Assembly: GCA_963921825.1 (NCBI GenBank) | Contig: OY997593.1 | Coordinates: forward strand, 60,372,039 to 60,436,038 | Source: Erodium maritimum | Taxonomy: Eukaryota > Streptophyta > Magnoliopsida > Geraniales > Geraniaceae | Direction: 5' to 3' | DNA length: 64,000 nucleotides | Part shown: one piece after another, positions 35,689-46,927 of the stretch | How the letters are laid out: each line of letters starts with the position of its first letter | Numbering within the stretch: the stretch's first letter is position 1 | Position numbers and translations under genes: made by a program | The notes under the pieces: generated by a model | Database searches by the model: none | What the model was told of the DNA's origin: nothing | The model's input: only the letters and a program-made list of their open reading frames with translations

Positions 35689-37167
35689 AAGGGATAATTC
35701 CACATAAATACTATGGCAGTTTCATTTTTCATTTAGAGTATTCTAACTGTTTTTTGTGCCGCCTCATTACCCTAACTCTTCATTTATTCTAGTTTAGTAC
35801 CCGCAGTTAACTTTCCATCCATTTTTAGATGGAAAATTGTCATCTTTTAATTAAATACCAAAACTACCCTTGAATACTTTGAAACCCTAAATTCCCTTTG
35901 CCATCTCATTTCAGATCTACCTCTCTCTACAATTTCTCTCTTTTCGCCGACTCTCTCCCTCACGCCTCTTATTATTCACAATCAGAACCAGTTGTCTCTG
36001 TGGATCGACTTCTCCAACCGTGAGAGGAGGACGGCCAGATCGTGACCGGAGCTCCATCCTCCATCCTCGCCGGCTTCGTTTCTCCTCGCCTCTGGCCTCG
36101 ATGTCTTCCACCCAAGAACCATCTGATGTTGTGGCGAGACGAGGAGAAGGTGGAGTCAATGTGTCGGTGGACTCAACCACAACTTCACCGTTGCTGGAGA
36201 TGGAAGGCTTGGACCAGATGGAGTATTTCTTTGCCTTCAACTCGAGTTCCTTCGGCGGCGAACAAAGCGTGTACGGCGGCGGAAGTTGTTCTTCGGCTTC
36301 GCGACGCTCCGACATAGATCTGCCACTCTGTTCTTCGTCCTCTAGCCTCGTCTCCGATGGACCTCCTCTCTCCCCTTCTTATTGTTATTCGTTTTCTAAA
36401 AATCATTGGATGATGACATGTTTGGGGGTTTTGCTTCAATTGAAAGCTTCTGTAATGGATGGTTGTGTTTTGAATTTTTATTTTTATTTTACTGCAATCT
36501 GAAACCTGCTGCAATGGATGGTTTAAATTTTTATGCTTGTTGTGAACATGTTTCTGATTTGAGTTTGAGGGTTTTGGTTGCTTTGACTTGTCCATGAAGA
36601 AGATGAACAGAAGGAATAATTTTTTTTAATAAAAGATAAACTGATTTTTGTATGCAAAATAAAACTATTAAATAAAAACTGAATTTTAAATAAAATTAAA
36701 TTAAATATAATATCATTTTTTAAAGTAAAGCTAATTTTTGTAAGAAAATTAAAAACTAATTTTTAAATAAAAAATATATTTTTTAAATAAAATCATTTTT
36801 TATAAATAAAATTATATTTTAAAACTAAAATTTTCATCTTCAATAAAATTTTCATTTTAAATAAAAATTAATTTTTAAAAAATAAAATGATTATTTGAAA
36901 TTAAAATATGGTTTTTATCAAAAAAAACTGAATTTTATAAAATAAAATCTTTTTTGAAAATCAATGGCATAAATTGAAATTTTGATTGTTAATAAGGGGT
37001 ATTATGGTCATTTTACCTATGTTGGATGGAAAACCAGATAGAAAGTTAACGGTGGGTATTAAACTGGAATAAATGAAGAGTTAGGGTACCGAGGTGGCAC
37101 AAAAAACAGTTAGGGTACTCTAAATGAAAAATGAAACTTTTAGGGTACTGATGTGGAATTATCCCTT
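35689..37167. mobile_element. Mutator-like element with about 140-bp terminal inverted repeats
   Basis: The left end (35689-35830: aagggataattccacat... gtttcatttttcattt... ctaactgttttttgtg) and the reverse complement of the right end (37020-37167) match over about 140 bp. The interior holds a GC-rich, gene-like block (about 35917-36400) with open frames on both strands and no stops over more than 130 codons. The AT-rich filler at 36610-36980 is simple. There is no transposase, so it is non-autonomous. The flanking T-rich sequence hides the TSD. The long TIR plus captured-looking sequence is the Pack-MULE pattern; that identification is inferred. Confidence 0.75.
35917..36315 (-). pseudogene. 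Possible captured gene fragment inside the MULE
   Basis: A minus-strand frame of 132 codons from an ATG, 'MSERREAEEQLPPPYTLCSP', continues with 'PKELELKAKKYSIWSKP' and a Ser/Thr/Pro-rich part, then a basic C-terminus. The plus strand is open too (36020-36502). I do not recognise a family. It could be exon sequence picked up from a host gene or simply GC-rich sequence with few stops. Confidence 0.35.
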
Positions 37168-38704
37168 TTTTTGATATAAAGATTCAGTAGGAGTAGTATG
37201 TCAACTTCTCAACGTTGTCTTTGTTTCTTCGGTCACAAGATTTTAGGATTCCGTCGATTTATAAAGATGTGTGAAGGATAGTGTCGACGTTTTAGTTCCG
37301 CGATTAGTTGGTTGGATTTTTTTTGTAAGGATCAAAATAAAGTTGGTGGGTGGGTGGTTTTGAATGTATATGATTAAGGTTCTTGATTTTATATGAAAAG
37401 ATCGTATGCTTTCATATTAATGGTTGTATACCCACATAACGGTGGGGGGTCCGTGTGGTGGCGGCCGCCAAACGGATTATTGTCCAAGATGGACGGGAAT
37501 GGGATAACGTCGTAGCTAAAACCATGAGGCTAGCAACCGAGCATCGTAAGACCCGGAGACTCCGTGTGGATCTATGGCACAGTATTCATAAGCCAGAGAA
37601 ATTGGAGGACAAGGTGTCCGTACCAAAGTCAATGGCTCGTCACAGGCCCGCATCTAATTATGGTTAACCACAACAATGAAAGAGGCTATTAGTATTAATT
37701 AATTATCATAGGTATCATATGGACCAAAGTTGATCAAACAATATTAAGGGCCCATAATTGTCTACGAATCTTATTTCTTTTTCAATAAATAAAGGGACTT
37801 TCCTTTGATCGTGTTGTTCTCTTTGAAGTCTTCATTTGTGTGCATTCGACGTGGTCTAGTTGCATGCTAAATATATTAATCTGACAGGCTTAAGCTGGCG
37901 TGATCTTTTTGTTTAGCTTAGATTTGTTCAATATTAATCAAAAAGAACAACATAAACTACAACGTATTAGTTTTAGGGTTTCATAGAGACTAAAAGACTA
38001 AAGAGAGTTTAAAAGATTAGTCGGCTTTATTTTTTTCCTTCTATGAGTCATCTCTCAATCCCTAGTGTAATTAAAGTTTTTCTCTTTAAAGTGAGAGTTA
38101 AGAGCATATACGGGCGCAGCCTTCCCAGTATACGTCAAGTACGAGTTTCGTCTTTCTTATTTGTCGTCACGTTTTACGCGGTGGTTACCAGATAATTTTG
38201 AGATCCAAGGGGTGGGACGGTAAGTTGGTGTACCAATCAACAAAACCCCAAGCTGGATTACCCTAGCGATTCAAGGCGATAATCCGAGTGATACATTACG
38301 TGCGAAGCATCCCAGGTTGATTCGGGAAATGAGATCTATCATGAGGCATTCAAATAGTCACCTATCCAGCTTTTTTCAAGTTTTCTTAGGCAACTTCAAT
38401 CATCTAATGATTTATTTTTTCTGTATTTTATTTTCTGTTTCAACTTTTCATACGTTATTATTTTAGATTGTCTAAAATACAAATAAGATTTTTTTTCTAC
38501 AGGTTCAAGAGCGCCAAGAACCTTACGGGGTTTCAGACATATTCTGAAGCTCGGGGTCTTTGATCCTACTTTTATAAATATCGTGACGATCGATTGGCAT
38601 TGCTATTAAAACACTTATATCTACCCGCTTCAAAAAAAACTTTTGAATTGCTTAAAGTTATATGTTATTATGTTTTATGACAACACGAAGTTAAAAAGTA
38701 CAAG
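37168..38704. other. Intergenic, no gene recognised
   Basis: A 70-codon plus-strand frame at 37455-37667 with a basic composition has no family I know. The block 38500-38530 (ggttcaagagcgccaagaacc) is a reverse-complement relative of 33540-33560 in retroposon R2, suggesting another decayed retroposon here. Otherwise AT-rich. Confidence 0.4.
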
Positions 38705-38718
38705 TTACCTACGACATG

Positions 38719-38978
38719 TTTTTTAGGATAAGAAATAGCTTTCATTAATAATATGAGAGAATCATTATAACGGCCAGTGCCCTCAAGAAGACAGTGATCC
38801 AATAATCCTCATATACGAACCGCTCTAAAACGGACCCGGTTATAGCAATCAGGGCAATACATGAAACATAACTAAAACAAGAAAGATAAACTAATACAGA
38901 AAAGGAAACCAAAGCTAAAACTGAAAAGGAAACCAAAGGGTGTCATCTGCCAAGAACAGTTTAAAATGATGCCTAAAC
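38719..38978 (-). mobile_element. 5'-truncated LINE tail with 14-bp TSD
   Basis: TTACCTACGACATG occurs at 38705-38718 and 38979-38992. The 260 bp between starts (left) with tttttt followed by 'aggataagaaatagctttcattaataatatga', the reverse complement of a plant L1 3' end. It is therefore a minus-strand, strongly 5'-truncated insertion. The right TSD copy is itself followed by tttttt and another LINE-like tail ('gggacaaaaatacaatttcattaa'). Confidence 0.8.
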
Positions 38979-38992
38979 TTACCTACGACATG

Positions 38993-39426
38993 TTTTTTGG
39001 GACAAAAATACAATTTCATTAACTTAGGTTTCAACTACAAGTGAGTGCATCAGGAGTTAGTCTCAGACCACGAAATAGAAAAGAGCCACCATACTGTATA
39101 GAGCCTCATAAAGTCTTTTTGAAATAAAATTGTGAGACAAATAATCGGTACAATCAGTATTGGTTTAACTGAATAAAGAATTTTTTGTATTTAGTTGCTT
39201 TACGTGTTATAATTTAAATGTTTTTTTTTCAAATTCATTCTCATTCTAAATTGAATGACGATCAAGTTGTTTCAAACAGAAGAAGAAAAAAAAGAGTTAA
39301 AATCATCCATTTATTGTACGAATTAATCTGGTAAGCCACTGAATCACAAATCTATAGATGAAGTTTGAACCATGATTTGAAGAGAAGTAAAGTCAACCTC
39401 TATAAATAACGTTTCTTTTATTAGAA
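38993..39426 (-). other. Second LINE tail and AT-rich spacer
   Basis: Starts with ttttttgggacaaaaatac and 'tttcattaacttagg', the same tail type as the neighbouring element, so it is probably another 5'-truncated LINE copy. Its far end is not clear. The remainder is AT-rich. Confidence 0.45.
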
Positions 39427-39443
39427 ATAAATATCTAATATAT

Positions 39444-40734
39444 TTTTTTATTTGAGAGAAACGACAATATTATTAATGTACAAGCATATTGGTGCCTACG
39501 GGAATCTGAGGCACCGTACATAGAAACCAAACTAACATAACATGAAAGACATAAGTAGGAAAATAAATTTTGCTCTTTGACATAGGGGCGGTCGGAGGGG
39601 TGGGACTGCGGTAGCGTCCAAGGACACCCATACAGTATACTACAACCATAAGATACTGATCGAGCAGATCAGAGGATAAACAAGCAGTGGTGGACCTATT
39701 ACTCCCCCGGTAAGTCAGCGTGCGTCGTCCTCCCTTGAGTGATAATAGTAGGGCTCCTGAACGCGGGATTGCTGACTCCGAAGTGGTAGGAAAGTAACAA
39801 AGCGACTGTTGGTGGTACCAATGCCACCTATACACCAGGGAGAAGGTACAGTCGACCAAACCCTCCATGGCCCCCTTCGTACTCATTCCTGGAGGCGAGG
39901 GTGCTTGTAGCCCCCGCCCTGCGGATGACGCCTCATTCGACGCCGCTGGTTCGCCTTCCTCCACCAGGGTCGACCTCTTCACAGGGATCACATACATGAT
40001 CCTGTAATACCTCCCCCAATCCGTGATCATGATCATGAGATGAAACTCAACAACCAGGATCATGCAATCAAACACAACAGTCAGGACCATCACCCAATCC
40101 ATGATCATGATCATGTGATGAAACTGAACAACCCGGATCAAGCAATCAAACACAAGAACCATGACCATATCACCAAGCCACCACTGGCTTGCCGGCGACG
40201 CATCATCACAGTGTCGTCCCGGTATGCGAGCTCCCCCTGGCCGGTTCTCCACCGTAGTCACAAGCACCCTCGACGAGCCCCCGCGAACGAACCCCTGTTT
40301 CGAGGTCGGCGTATACCACGATTGGATCGCCGCCCCCGCGTTCTCCATTGATTCCGGCGTGGGCTTCCTGAGCAACACCACGACGAAACCACCCTCCCCA
40401 TCAGGTTGAATATCCACCGGTAGTGGAATCCTTCTTGATTGGAAATCGCAGAGCTTTAAAACCCTAGGTTTCAGAGCTGCGACGGTCCTGAAAGAGATCT
40501 CATGGCTGGTGTGTCTCGTAGTACCATGGAAGATCCAAGAGAACCATGCCGTTCAGAGTTGGAATTGAAATCACATCTCAAAACGCAGAAACTGTTGCAA
40601 AGCACAGAACCAAAGCCATGGCCGAGACTTTGGCCATGACTGAACTTTGCTGCTCCGTACGGCTAGGAGAAGCCTTGCTTTTGATCACCATAACCATGGT
40701 GATGGATCACCAAAGTTGCAGGCGGCGCAACCCT
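39444..40734 (-). mobile_element. LINE-like retroposon R3 with 17-bp TSD
   Basis: ATAAATATCTAATATAT flanks the element at 39427-39443 and 40735-40751. The A-tail (ttttttt in plus) is at the left end, next to 'gacaatattattaatgtac', so the element is on the minus strand. The 5' half is GC-rich. It carries one long open frame (see the CDS entry) and no reverse transcriptase. Confidence 0.85.
39473..40417 (-). CDS. Hypothetical 314-codon frame inside retroposon R3
   Basis: An uninterrupted minus-strand frame from an ATG at 40417 ('MDIQPDGEGGFVVVLLRKP') to a stop at 39473, close to the A-tail. The middle repeats a 26-residue unit ending in 'HMIMIMDW'/'LMIMITDW', encoded by a 78-bp tandem duplication at about 40016-40171. 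I recognise no family. Openness may be due to GC-rich composition; function unknown. Confidence 0.35.
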   Translation of the reverse strand: MDIQPDGEGGFVVVLLRKPTPESMENAGAAIQSWYTPTSKQGFVRGGSSRVLVTTVENRPGGARIPGRHCDDASPASQWWLGDMVMVLVFDCLIRVVQFHHMIMIMDWVMVLTVVFDCMILVVEFHLMIMITDWGRYYRIMYVIPVKRSTLVEEGEPAASNEASSAGRGLQAPSPPGMSTKGAMEGLVDCTFSLVYRWHWYHQQSLCYFPTTSESAIPRSGALLLSLKGGRRTLTYRGSNRSTTACLSSDLLDQYLMVVVYCMGVLGRYRSPTPPTAPMSKSKIYFPTYVFHVMLVWFLCTVPQIPVGTNMLVH

Positions 40735-40751
40735 ATAAATATCTAATATAT

Positions 40752-40934
40752 ATTATATGAGAGTATGAAGTATCCACGACCACATAAAGCGTATAACATT
40801 TTATGAAGAACAGAGAGCACGATCAAAATAAGAATTTTATACATGACAATAATTCATTCAATTCGTGGATCATTTAATAGTATCTCGCCTTGCTAAAAAG
40901 TCTTGCAAGCAATAATTTTTAAGTCAGAAACTAA
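40752..40934. other. Short AT-rich spacer
   Basis: Nothing recognised between the R3 TSD and the next LINE. Confidence 0.5.
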
Positions 40935-41491
40935 CCCTCTAACCATTAACAAAAAAACATGCGTTAGAAAAATCTCTACACTCTCGTCTCGTGTGTGCTA
41001 ATTGTTATAGAATTTTTTAGTCCTAATCACCAGTCGATATCGATCTCTTCTGACACTTCGAGCTTTGTGCTGTCGACCTCTTCATTAATGGAGATCGTCA
41101 CGTTCCATCCTTCCCATGTAGTGGTTGTCTCCCCGACTCCTATTATCATGCCCCCACGCCTTTCTTTCAATTCCATCCGATAAGTGAAGGCTAAGAAGAA
41201 GACGAATCCCTACCCCTCTTTTTCTACATTACTATCGGTGCCGCTGCCTTTGGTTGACCAACCGTCCATGGGTGGCTCTGCTTTAGTGATCTTTTTCCCA
41301 GTCATGCATCCTCGGAGCTAGTATCGGCCAAGCCCAAACGAGGATGCCCTTCTAGGATTTTCTCCCACACGCCGCCACCGCGTGCTTATGCATCACCACT
41401 GACCACGGAATAACATGTTTCCTTGGTTTCGGAGACGTCGAGGGTTGATGGCTCCTCTGACCTATCTCATCCCCGGGATCTGTCTCCATAA

Positions 41492-42217
41492 ATGGTGACC
41501 CTCCAGAACGGCTTCTCCTCTTATTCCATCACTAATGAAGAAGAGATGGAGGTCATGGTACCCTACACTCCGGCGGATCCCACAATGCTAGCCCGTCAAC
41601 AGTTCGGCATGGTGGGTAGGTTGTTGGCACTGAAGCCTCCCCGAAAGGACTTCATGCTCAAGATCATTACGAGAACGTGAGGACGTTCGGCCTTGGGCTT
41701 AGTGGTGAAAGACTTGGAACCTGGGACCTACGTTTTCTACTTTGAATCTCAAGAGGCTAGGGCTTGGGTTCACAACAGCGAACCTTGGTGTTTCAATGGA
41801 TATCCGTTGATGCTCGGGGAGATAGTGGACCTGATGACTAAGGACCTCACCAAACTGGCCTGTATCCAACTATGGGTGCATGCAAGGGGTCTCCCGCCAT
41901 CGGTTCGAACGAAGGCTACTAGGGAATTCATCGGAGCCACGCTAGGGGAGTGAGTGGATGTCCCATGTGACCAGTGGGGCTTGTATTGGGGAGGGACTAT
42001 TAAATTTCGGTTCTAGATGGAGCATCATTGTCTCCTTCGACGGAAAATGGTCATGAGGTTTCAGGCTTTCCCGGAACCGATTAGGGTCACGCTGGCATAT
42101 GATAGGTTCCCCATGTTTTGCTACAACTGCTGCCGAATCGGTCATGTGGTCCGGGATTGTGACATAAAGATGCCGGGGATACCCAGGTTTACTAGAATTC
42201 AAACCAGACAAGATTGA
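41492..42217 (+). pseudogene. LINE ORF1 (DUF4283-like plus CCHC zinc knuckle), stopped
   Basis: A single reading frame runs through three internal stops (41678-41680, 41951-41953 and 42014-42016). It carries the plant L1 ORF1 pattern: 'MVGRLLALKPPRKDFMLKI', 'ARAWVHNSEPWCFNGYPLML', 'IQLWVHARGLPPSV', and finally the zinc knuckle CYNCCRIGHVVRDC (CX2CX4HX4C) near 42118-42160. ORF1 proteins bind the element RNA. The in-frame stops make it non-functional; the frame itself is unshifted, suggesting moderate age. Confidence 0.85.
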
Positions 42218-42428
42218 GAAGTCTTATGCCTCAAACTGGGGGACGATTGTAGTAGGACCACATAGTCCTCCAGGTTTTGCACTATTGACCTTGAATACTC
42301 TACCTAAGGCCTGGTCACCTTAGGGAAGGGGACCAATTTCAACCCCAAAGACTCTACCCAACCTCTAGTTAGGGTAGGTGGGGCTCGGGGCGAACGTGGC
42401 GTTGTCCCTGGAGGAAGGCCATACCTTA

Positions 42429-44297
42429 GAGCATCCATAGTGGTGGGCTGGGAGGTGGCGGGGGAGGTGATGGCGGGGAGAAATCACCGGCGAGGAGCAG
42501 GCGTGGAGGAGTCATTGAGCTGGCGGGGAGCAGCGACTAGGAGTTCCCCGCCAGCACTCAGCGTCGGCGCCAACGACTAGAAATACAAATGCCCTAGGAA
42601 TAGTTCTTGACAAACTAATTTTTTTTTTAAATAACACAAAAAATAAATGCTATTATCTCTAATACATTATAAATACATGTATGATTCAAATTAAAATCAC
42701 AAATCATCTTTCTCATAAACCATCTTCCCCCGCATTCTTGTTCTCACAAATTTGTTCGTCGAAATGGCCAATTACCTACCCAACGATTTGGAGTTGAATG
42801 CCATTTTGGACGAAGTACTCGAAGAATGCATGTCCACCGACTTCGCTGACAGGTTGTTAGATGACGCATTGGCCGATTCTCCACCACGTAAGCGAAAATA
42901 CATTACACGTGACCGGGAAGTTGCAAATGAACGTTTAATGATGGACTACTACAACACGAACCTTGTGTACACGGAGGTGCAGTTCCTTCGTCGCTTCAGA
43001 ATGTCGAAGGCTGTGTTCCTCCGAATTGTTCATGCGTTGAAGAATCACGATGCGTATTTCACGTCAAGGTTGGATGTTGTGGGTAAAGTTTCCTTATCTC
43101 CTTATCAAAAATGTACTGCGGCCATTAGGCAGTTATGTTATGGAATTGCAGCCGATGGACTAGACGAGTACTTGAAGATAGGCAAAACAACGTCCTTGGA
43201 ATGTTTGAGAAACTTTTGCAGTGCAATCAATAAAGTCTTCGGTCCTATGTATCGACGTAAACCTACATGGGCTGATATGGACCACATTTTTGCGGTTAAT
43301 GAAGCTCAAGGGTTCCCAGGCATGCTTGGTAGTCTTGACTGCATGCACTGGGAGTGGAAGAATTGCACAACGGCACTACGAGGCGCCCATTCACGGAGGG
43401 ATCGCGACCAACCGTAGTTCTCGAGGCGGTTGATACTCGTGACTTATGGATTTGGCACTCGTTCTTTGGCATGGCGGGATCAAACAACGATTTAACAGTG
43501 ATGAACCATTCCAAATTGTTCGCGGACGTTATCAATGGTTGGCAACCACCGGATGAATATACGATAAATGTTAACCATTACACACTCCCGTATTATCTAG
43601 CTGATGGCATATACCCTTCGTGGCCAGTTTTTGTGAAAACAATTCCATTAGCTCAACGACCGAAACAAAAGAAGTTTGCTGAAGTCCAAGAAGCGTGCAT
43701 AAAGGATATGGAACGAGCATTCAGTGCATTCCAAGCTCGGTTTCATATGATCACTCAACCGAGCCGCTTGTGGATGCCCCAGGACATTGGCTTGGTAATG
43801 AATGCATGTGTTATCATGCACAATATAATAGTCGAGGCTGAACGTCATACCTACGACGACTACATTAAACAAATAGATGAAGGTGGGTCAAGTCAACCAA
43901 ATTTTGCACGAGGAGGCTTCGTCCCGTCCCAGGTCATACTTGGAAACACTACGAGGATGCAAGAGGAATGCATACATTACTAGTTGAAGGACGATCTCGT
44001 CGAACACATTTGGAATAAAGTTGGAGATGCCTAGCTTAGTCTATCGCTTCGTAGTTTAAATTTCGATCGGTCATCTTGTATTACCTTTTCTTATGTTTTA
44101 ATTTAATGTAATTTTGTTTTAAATTAATGCATTTTTTAATTTAAATTTGTATTTAAAAGAATAGTTTGGTGTCTCCCCACCGGAAAAAACGCCAACCATT
44201 GCAGGTTGCTGGTGTTTACCGCAGACGGGGAATAAAATAACAATGCTCCCCGCCGGCCACTCCCCGCCAACAGTCGGCGGTAGAACTGTGGATGCTC
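42429..44297 (+). mobile_element. PIF/Harbinger DNA transposon (1869 bp)
   Basis: The terminal inverted repeats are GAGCATCCATAGTGG (42429-42443) and ACTGTGGATGCTC (44285-44297), and the 3-bp TSD TTA is at 42426-42428 and 44298-44300, as expected for this superfamily. GGCGGGGAG-type motifs recur near both ends (for example at about 42474, 42522 and 42547, and inverted at 44248-44275), likely transposase binding sites. It carries a transposase gene but no Myb-like partner ORF. Confidence 0.93.
42764..43983 (+). pseudogene. PIF/Harbinger transposase (DDE nuclease), one frameshift
   Basis: The N-terminal frame (ATG at 42764, or at 42752) runs to a stop at 43417. It contains 'FLRRFRMSKAVFLRIVHAL' and the first catalytic Asp in 'GSLDCMHWEWKNC'. 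The C-terminal half lies in another frame, 43354-43983: 'VVLEAVDTRDLWIWHSFFG', the second Asp in 'GSNNDLTV', 'YYLADGIYPSWPVFVKTI', and the Glu in 'KDMERAFSAFQ'. The shift lies between about 43370 and 43400. All three DDE residues survive and no other lesion is visible, so this copy is only recently broken or is joined by an unrecognised splice. Related to plant ALP1/HARBI1-type nucleases. Confidence 0.9.
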
Positions 44298-44782
44298 TTA
44301 GGGATTAGGTCTTCTAACCCTTCATAGATGGTCCTATTTGTGACACTAGGAAAGAAGATGGAATCTGTAGGGGAACCTCGTGAAGATCAGACGAGGGATG
44401 GTAACTAGCCCCGTCTGAAAGAATGTTAGACATCAGGCTTCAAGGATATACTTAGGGAGGCATCCCTGGCTCAAGCCCATCCTCACGTTACTATTGTTGA
44501 GTTTGGGTTCAGTCACACTCCTCACGACGAAAAGAGTCATCTCCATGGGATCAAGCAGCGTTTAGGCACCACCTTGAGCGGTTCTCCCCAGTTTGTTAGT
44601 TTTATTGAGTCATCATGCTTCTCCAAAACCGTTTATAGTTCCGTTCGATATCTCTCGAAGTTTTTTTAACAGAGACCTTCATGGGCCCAGACTCGTTGTA
44701 ATGACTTTCTTATTATTAATAAATTATTGAAACTTTCATTCAAAAAAATCCCTCTAACCAACAAGCTTAATATATCATGCTA

Positions 44783-46412
44783 GAGGAGAAATCCGGTGAG
44801 AACCATGTTTTTAATGTAGGAACCGCGAAAACCAATCTAAGCCATCCATTTTAAGAATGGATGGATGAGATGCAATTGAGTAGTTGACTTGTTGACTGCA
44901 AAAAAACAACATTTTTTAGTAAGTGGTAAGAGTTTTTTTTAGTAAAACTATCATATTACTTTTTTTAATCAATTCACTAATTTAATTTTTCCCGCTTCGT
45001 TTGAACTCTGATTGCCTTCAAACTTGCGTCATTAGTTTTGTTTTTTAAGGGCTTTCTATCAAGATCAGTCATGAATATATTTTGAAGCACAAAAAAAAAT
45101 TGGGGTTGATTTTTTTTTAAAAAAAATCTGGGTAATTTTTATCAACACTTTGCTCTGGATTTATTAACACTTTTACACTGGTTTTATCAACACTTTACAC
45201 TGGTTTTATCACCTCATTTTCCAAAACTGATCATGATTTTATCACCTCATCGCGTGCTTTTTATGAACACTAGTTTTATCAACACTAAACACTAGGGTTA
45301 TCATTCAATTACGTGTGTTTTATCACCCCCATCACATGTTTTTTTTAAGCACGAAAAAAAAATTATTTCGGGGCTGGTTTTAAAAGAAATTATATCTGGG
45401 TAATTTTTATCAACACTTTGCTCTTGATTTATCAACACTTTTACACTGGTTTTATCAACACTTTACACTGGTTTTATCACCTCATTTTCCAAAACTGATC
45501 ATGATTTTATCACCTCATCGCGTGCTTTTTATGAACACTAGTTTTATCAACACTAAACACTAGGGTTATCATTCAATTACGTGTGTTTTATAACCCCCCC
45601 ATCACATGATTTTTTTAAGCACGATTTTTTTTTCGGGGCTGGTTTTTAAAGAAATTATATCTGGGTAATTTTTATCAACACTTTGCTCTGAGTTTATCAA
45701 CACTTTACACTGGTTTTATCAACACTTTACATTGGTTTTATCACCCCATTCTCCAAAACTGATCATGATTTTTATCATCCCATCACGTGCTTTTTATGAA
45801 CAAAGTTTTATCAACACCAAACACTAGGTTTATCATTAAATTATGTGTGTTTTATCACCCCACAACAAGTTTTTTTTATCAACGTTAAACTCTAGTGTAT
45901 CACACTTATTATCAAAATTGAACATGATTTTTATCACCTCATTATTTGTTTCTTATCACCTTATTACATGTTTTTTTATCAATGTTTAACACTAGTTTGG
46001 TACTCTGATATAAAACATTTATTAGTGAAGATTTATCAACACTCAACATTATTTTTATCACCTTGATTTAGATTTTTATTTTCGTGCTTCAAAATATATT
46101 CATGACTGATCTTAATTTAAAGCCCTTGAAAAAAGATAAATATTGGCTCAAGTTTGAAGTTAATAGGAGTTCAAACAAATCGGGAAATATTAAATTAGTG
46201 AATTGGTTAAAAAAATGGACAATTATCCACATGGCATCATGATATTACAATTATGCCCTTACTTGTGTGAGAAAGATGAAAGTGGCGTGTATATAGGTTG
46301 GATTGAGGGTGATGATGTGACATTTTGATGAGTGTTGGATCATAAGTGAGTGTGGCTAGGATTGGTTCTCACGGTTCATATGTTAAAAATGGTTCTCAAT
46401 AGATTATCCCTC
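44783..46412. repeat. Family D inverted-repeat element, copy D2 (complete, about 1.63 kb)
   Basis: The left end (agaggagaaatcc..gagaaccat..) and the reverse complement of the right end (agagggataatct..gagaaccatttttaa..gaaccgtgagaaccaatc.tagcca) match over about 70 bp. The interior contains about 2.9 copies of a roughly 266-bp tandem unit with starts at 45128, 45396 and 45661 (ctgggtaatttttatcaacac). Each unit is itself made of 22-25-bp repeats of the type tttatcaacactttacactgg. No coding capacity. It lies 22 bp from the end of the ORF1-only LINE. Confidence 0.78.
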
Positions 46413-46922
46413 TATCATATTATACCATCGATAGTATGTTTTCAGAAAAACATGTCACTATATTTTAGCCTTTCATCAGAAACATGACATATTTACCCTC
46501 ATCATTTTTATGAATTCGGACTTCATCTTACTATTTTCTTTTTATCAACAAGGCTCGATAAACCTTAGGACACTTGTATTTTCACCCCTTTTGTTGTGTG
46601 TCTTCATAGACTGTGTCGTTATTGCGTACAGAAGATTGTTATCTTGTCTTTTCTATTGACAAGTTACAATATTTTCCCCTTCTCACAATTACCTTCGATT
46701 GTTTACATCTCTCAATTTTACATGCAACAATAATACACGGAACTTCGTTTATGTCATGTAAATCTAAAGAGAGCCAATTGCATAATGTGATTAATCACAC
46801 ATAGACAATAAAGCTAATCATAATCTCTATAAGAGACGACCGAGGGCCATGTCAATTATTAGAAGCGAAGTTATTACAAAAATTAAGAATTTGTATATAT
46901 ACACACAAGAATGTATTCAAGT
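46413..46922. other. AT-rich spacer, nothing recognised
   Basis: Short frames only; no repeat boundary that I can define. Confidence 0.5.
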
Positions 46923-46927
46923 GTTAA

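Larger units (their letters stand above)
40946..44749 (+). mobile_element. ORF1-only LINE with 11-bp TSD, interrupted by a Harbinger element
   Basis: CCCTCTAACCA is present at 40935-40945 and 44750-44760. The 3' end reads 'attattaataaattattgaaactttcattcaaaaaaat', a plant L1 tail, so the element is on the plus strand. It contains an ORF1 relic (41492-42217). Removing the 1.87-kb Harbinger insertion leaves about 1.9 kb, too short for an ORF2, and I find no endonuclease or reverse transcriptase motif. Confidence 0.82.

Noticed and set aside
37455..37667. 70-codon basic frame as a small gene
   Set aside because: No family recognised and no promoter or splice signal that sets it apart from chance.
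45128..46080. Possible CRISPR-like repeat array
   Set aside because: The repeats are degenerate, directly tandem and without unique spacers of constant length; the DNA is plant nuclear.
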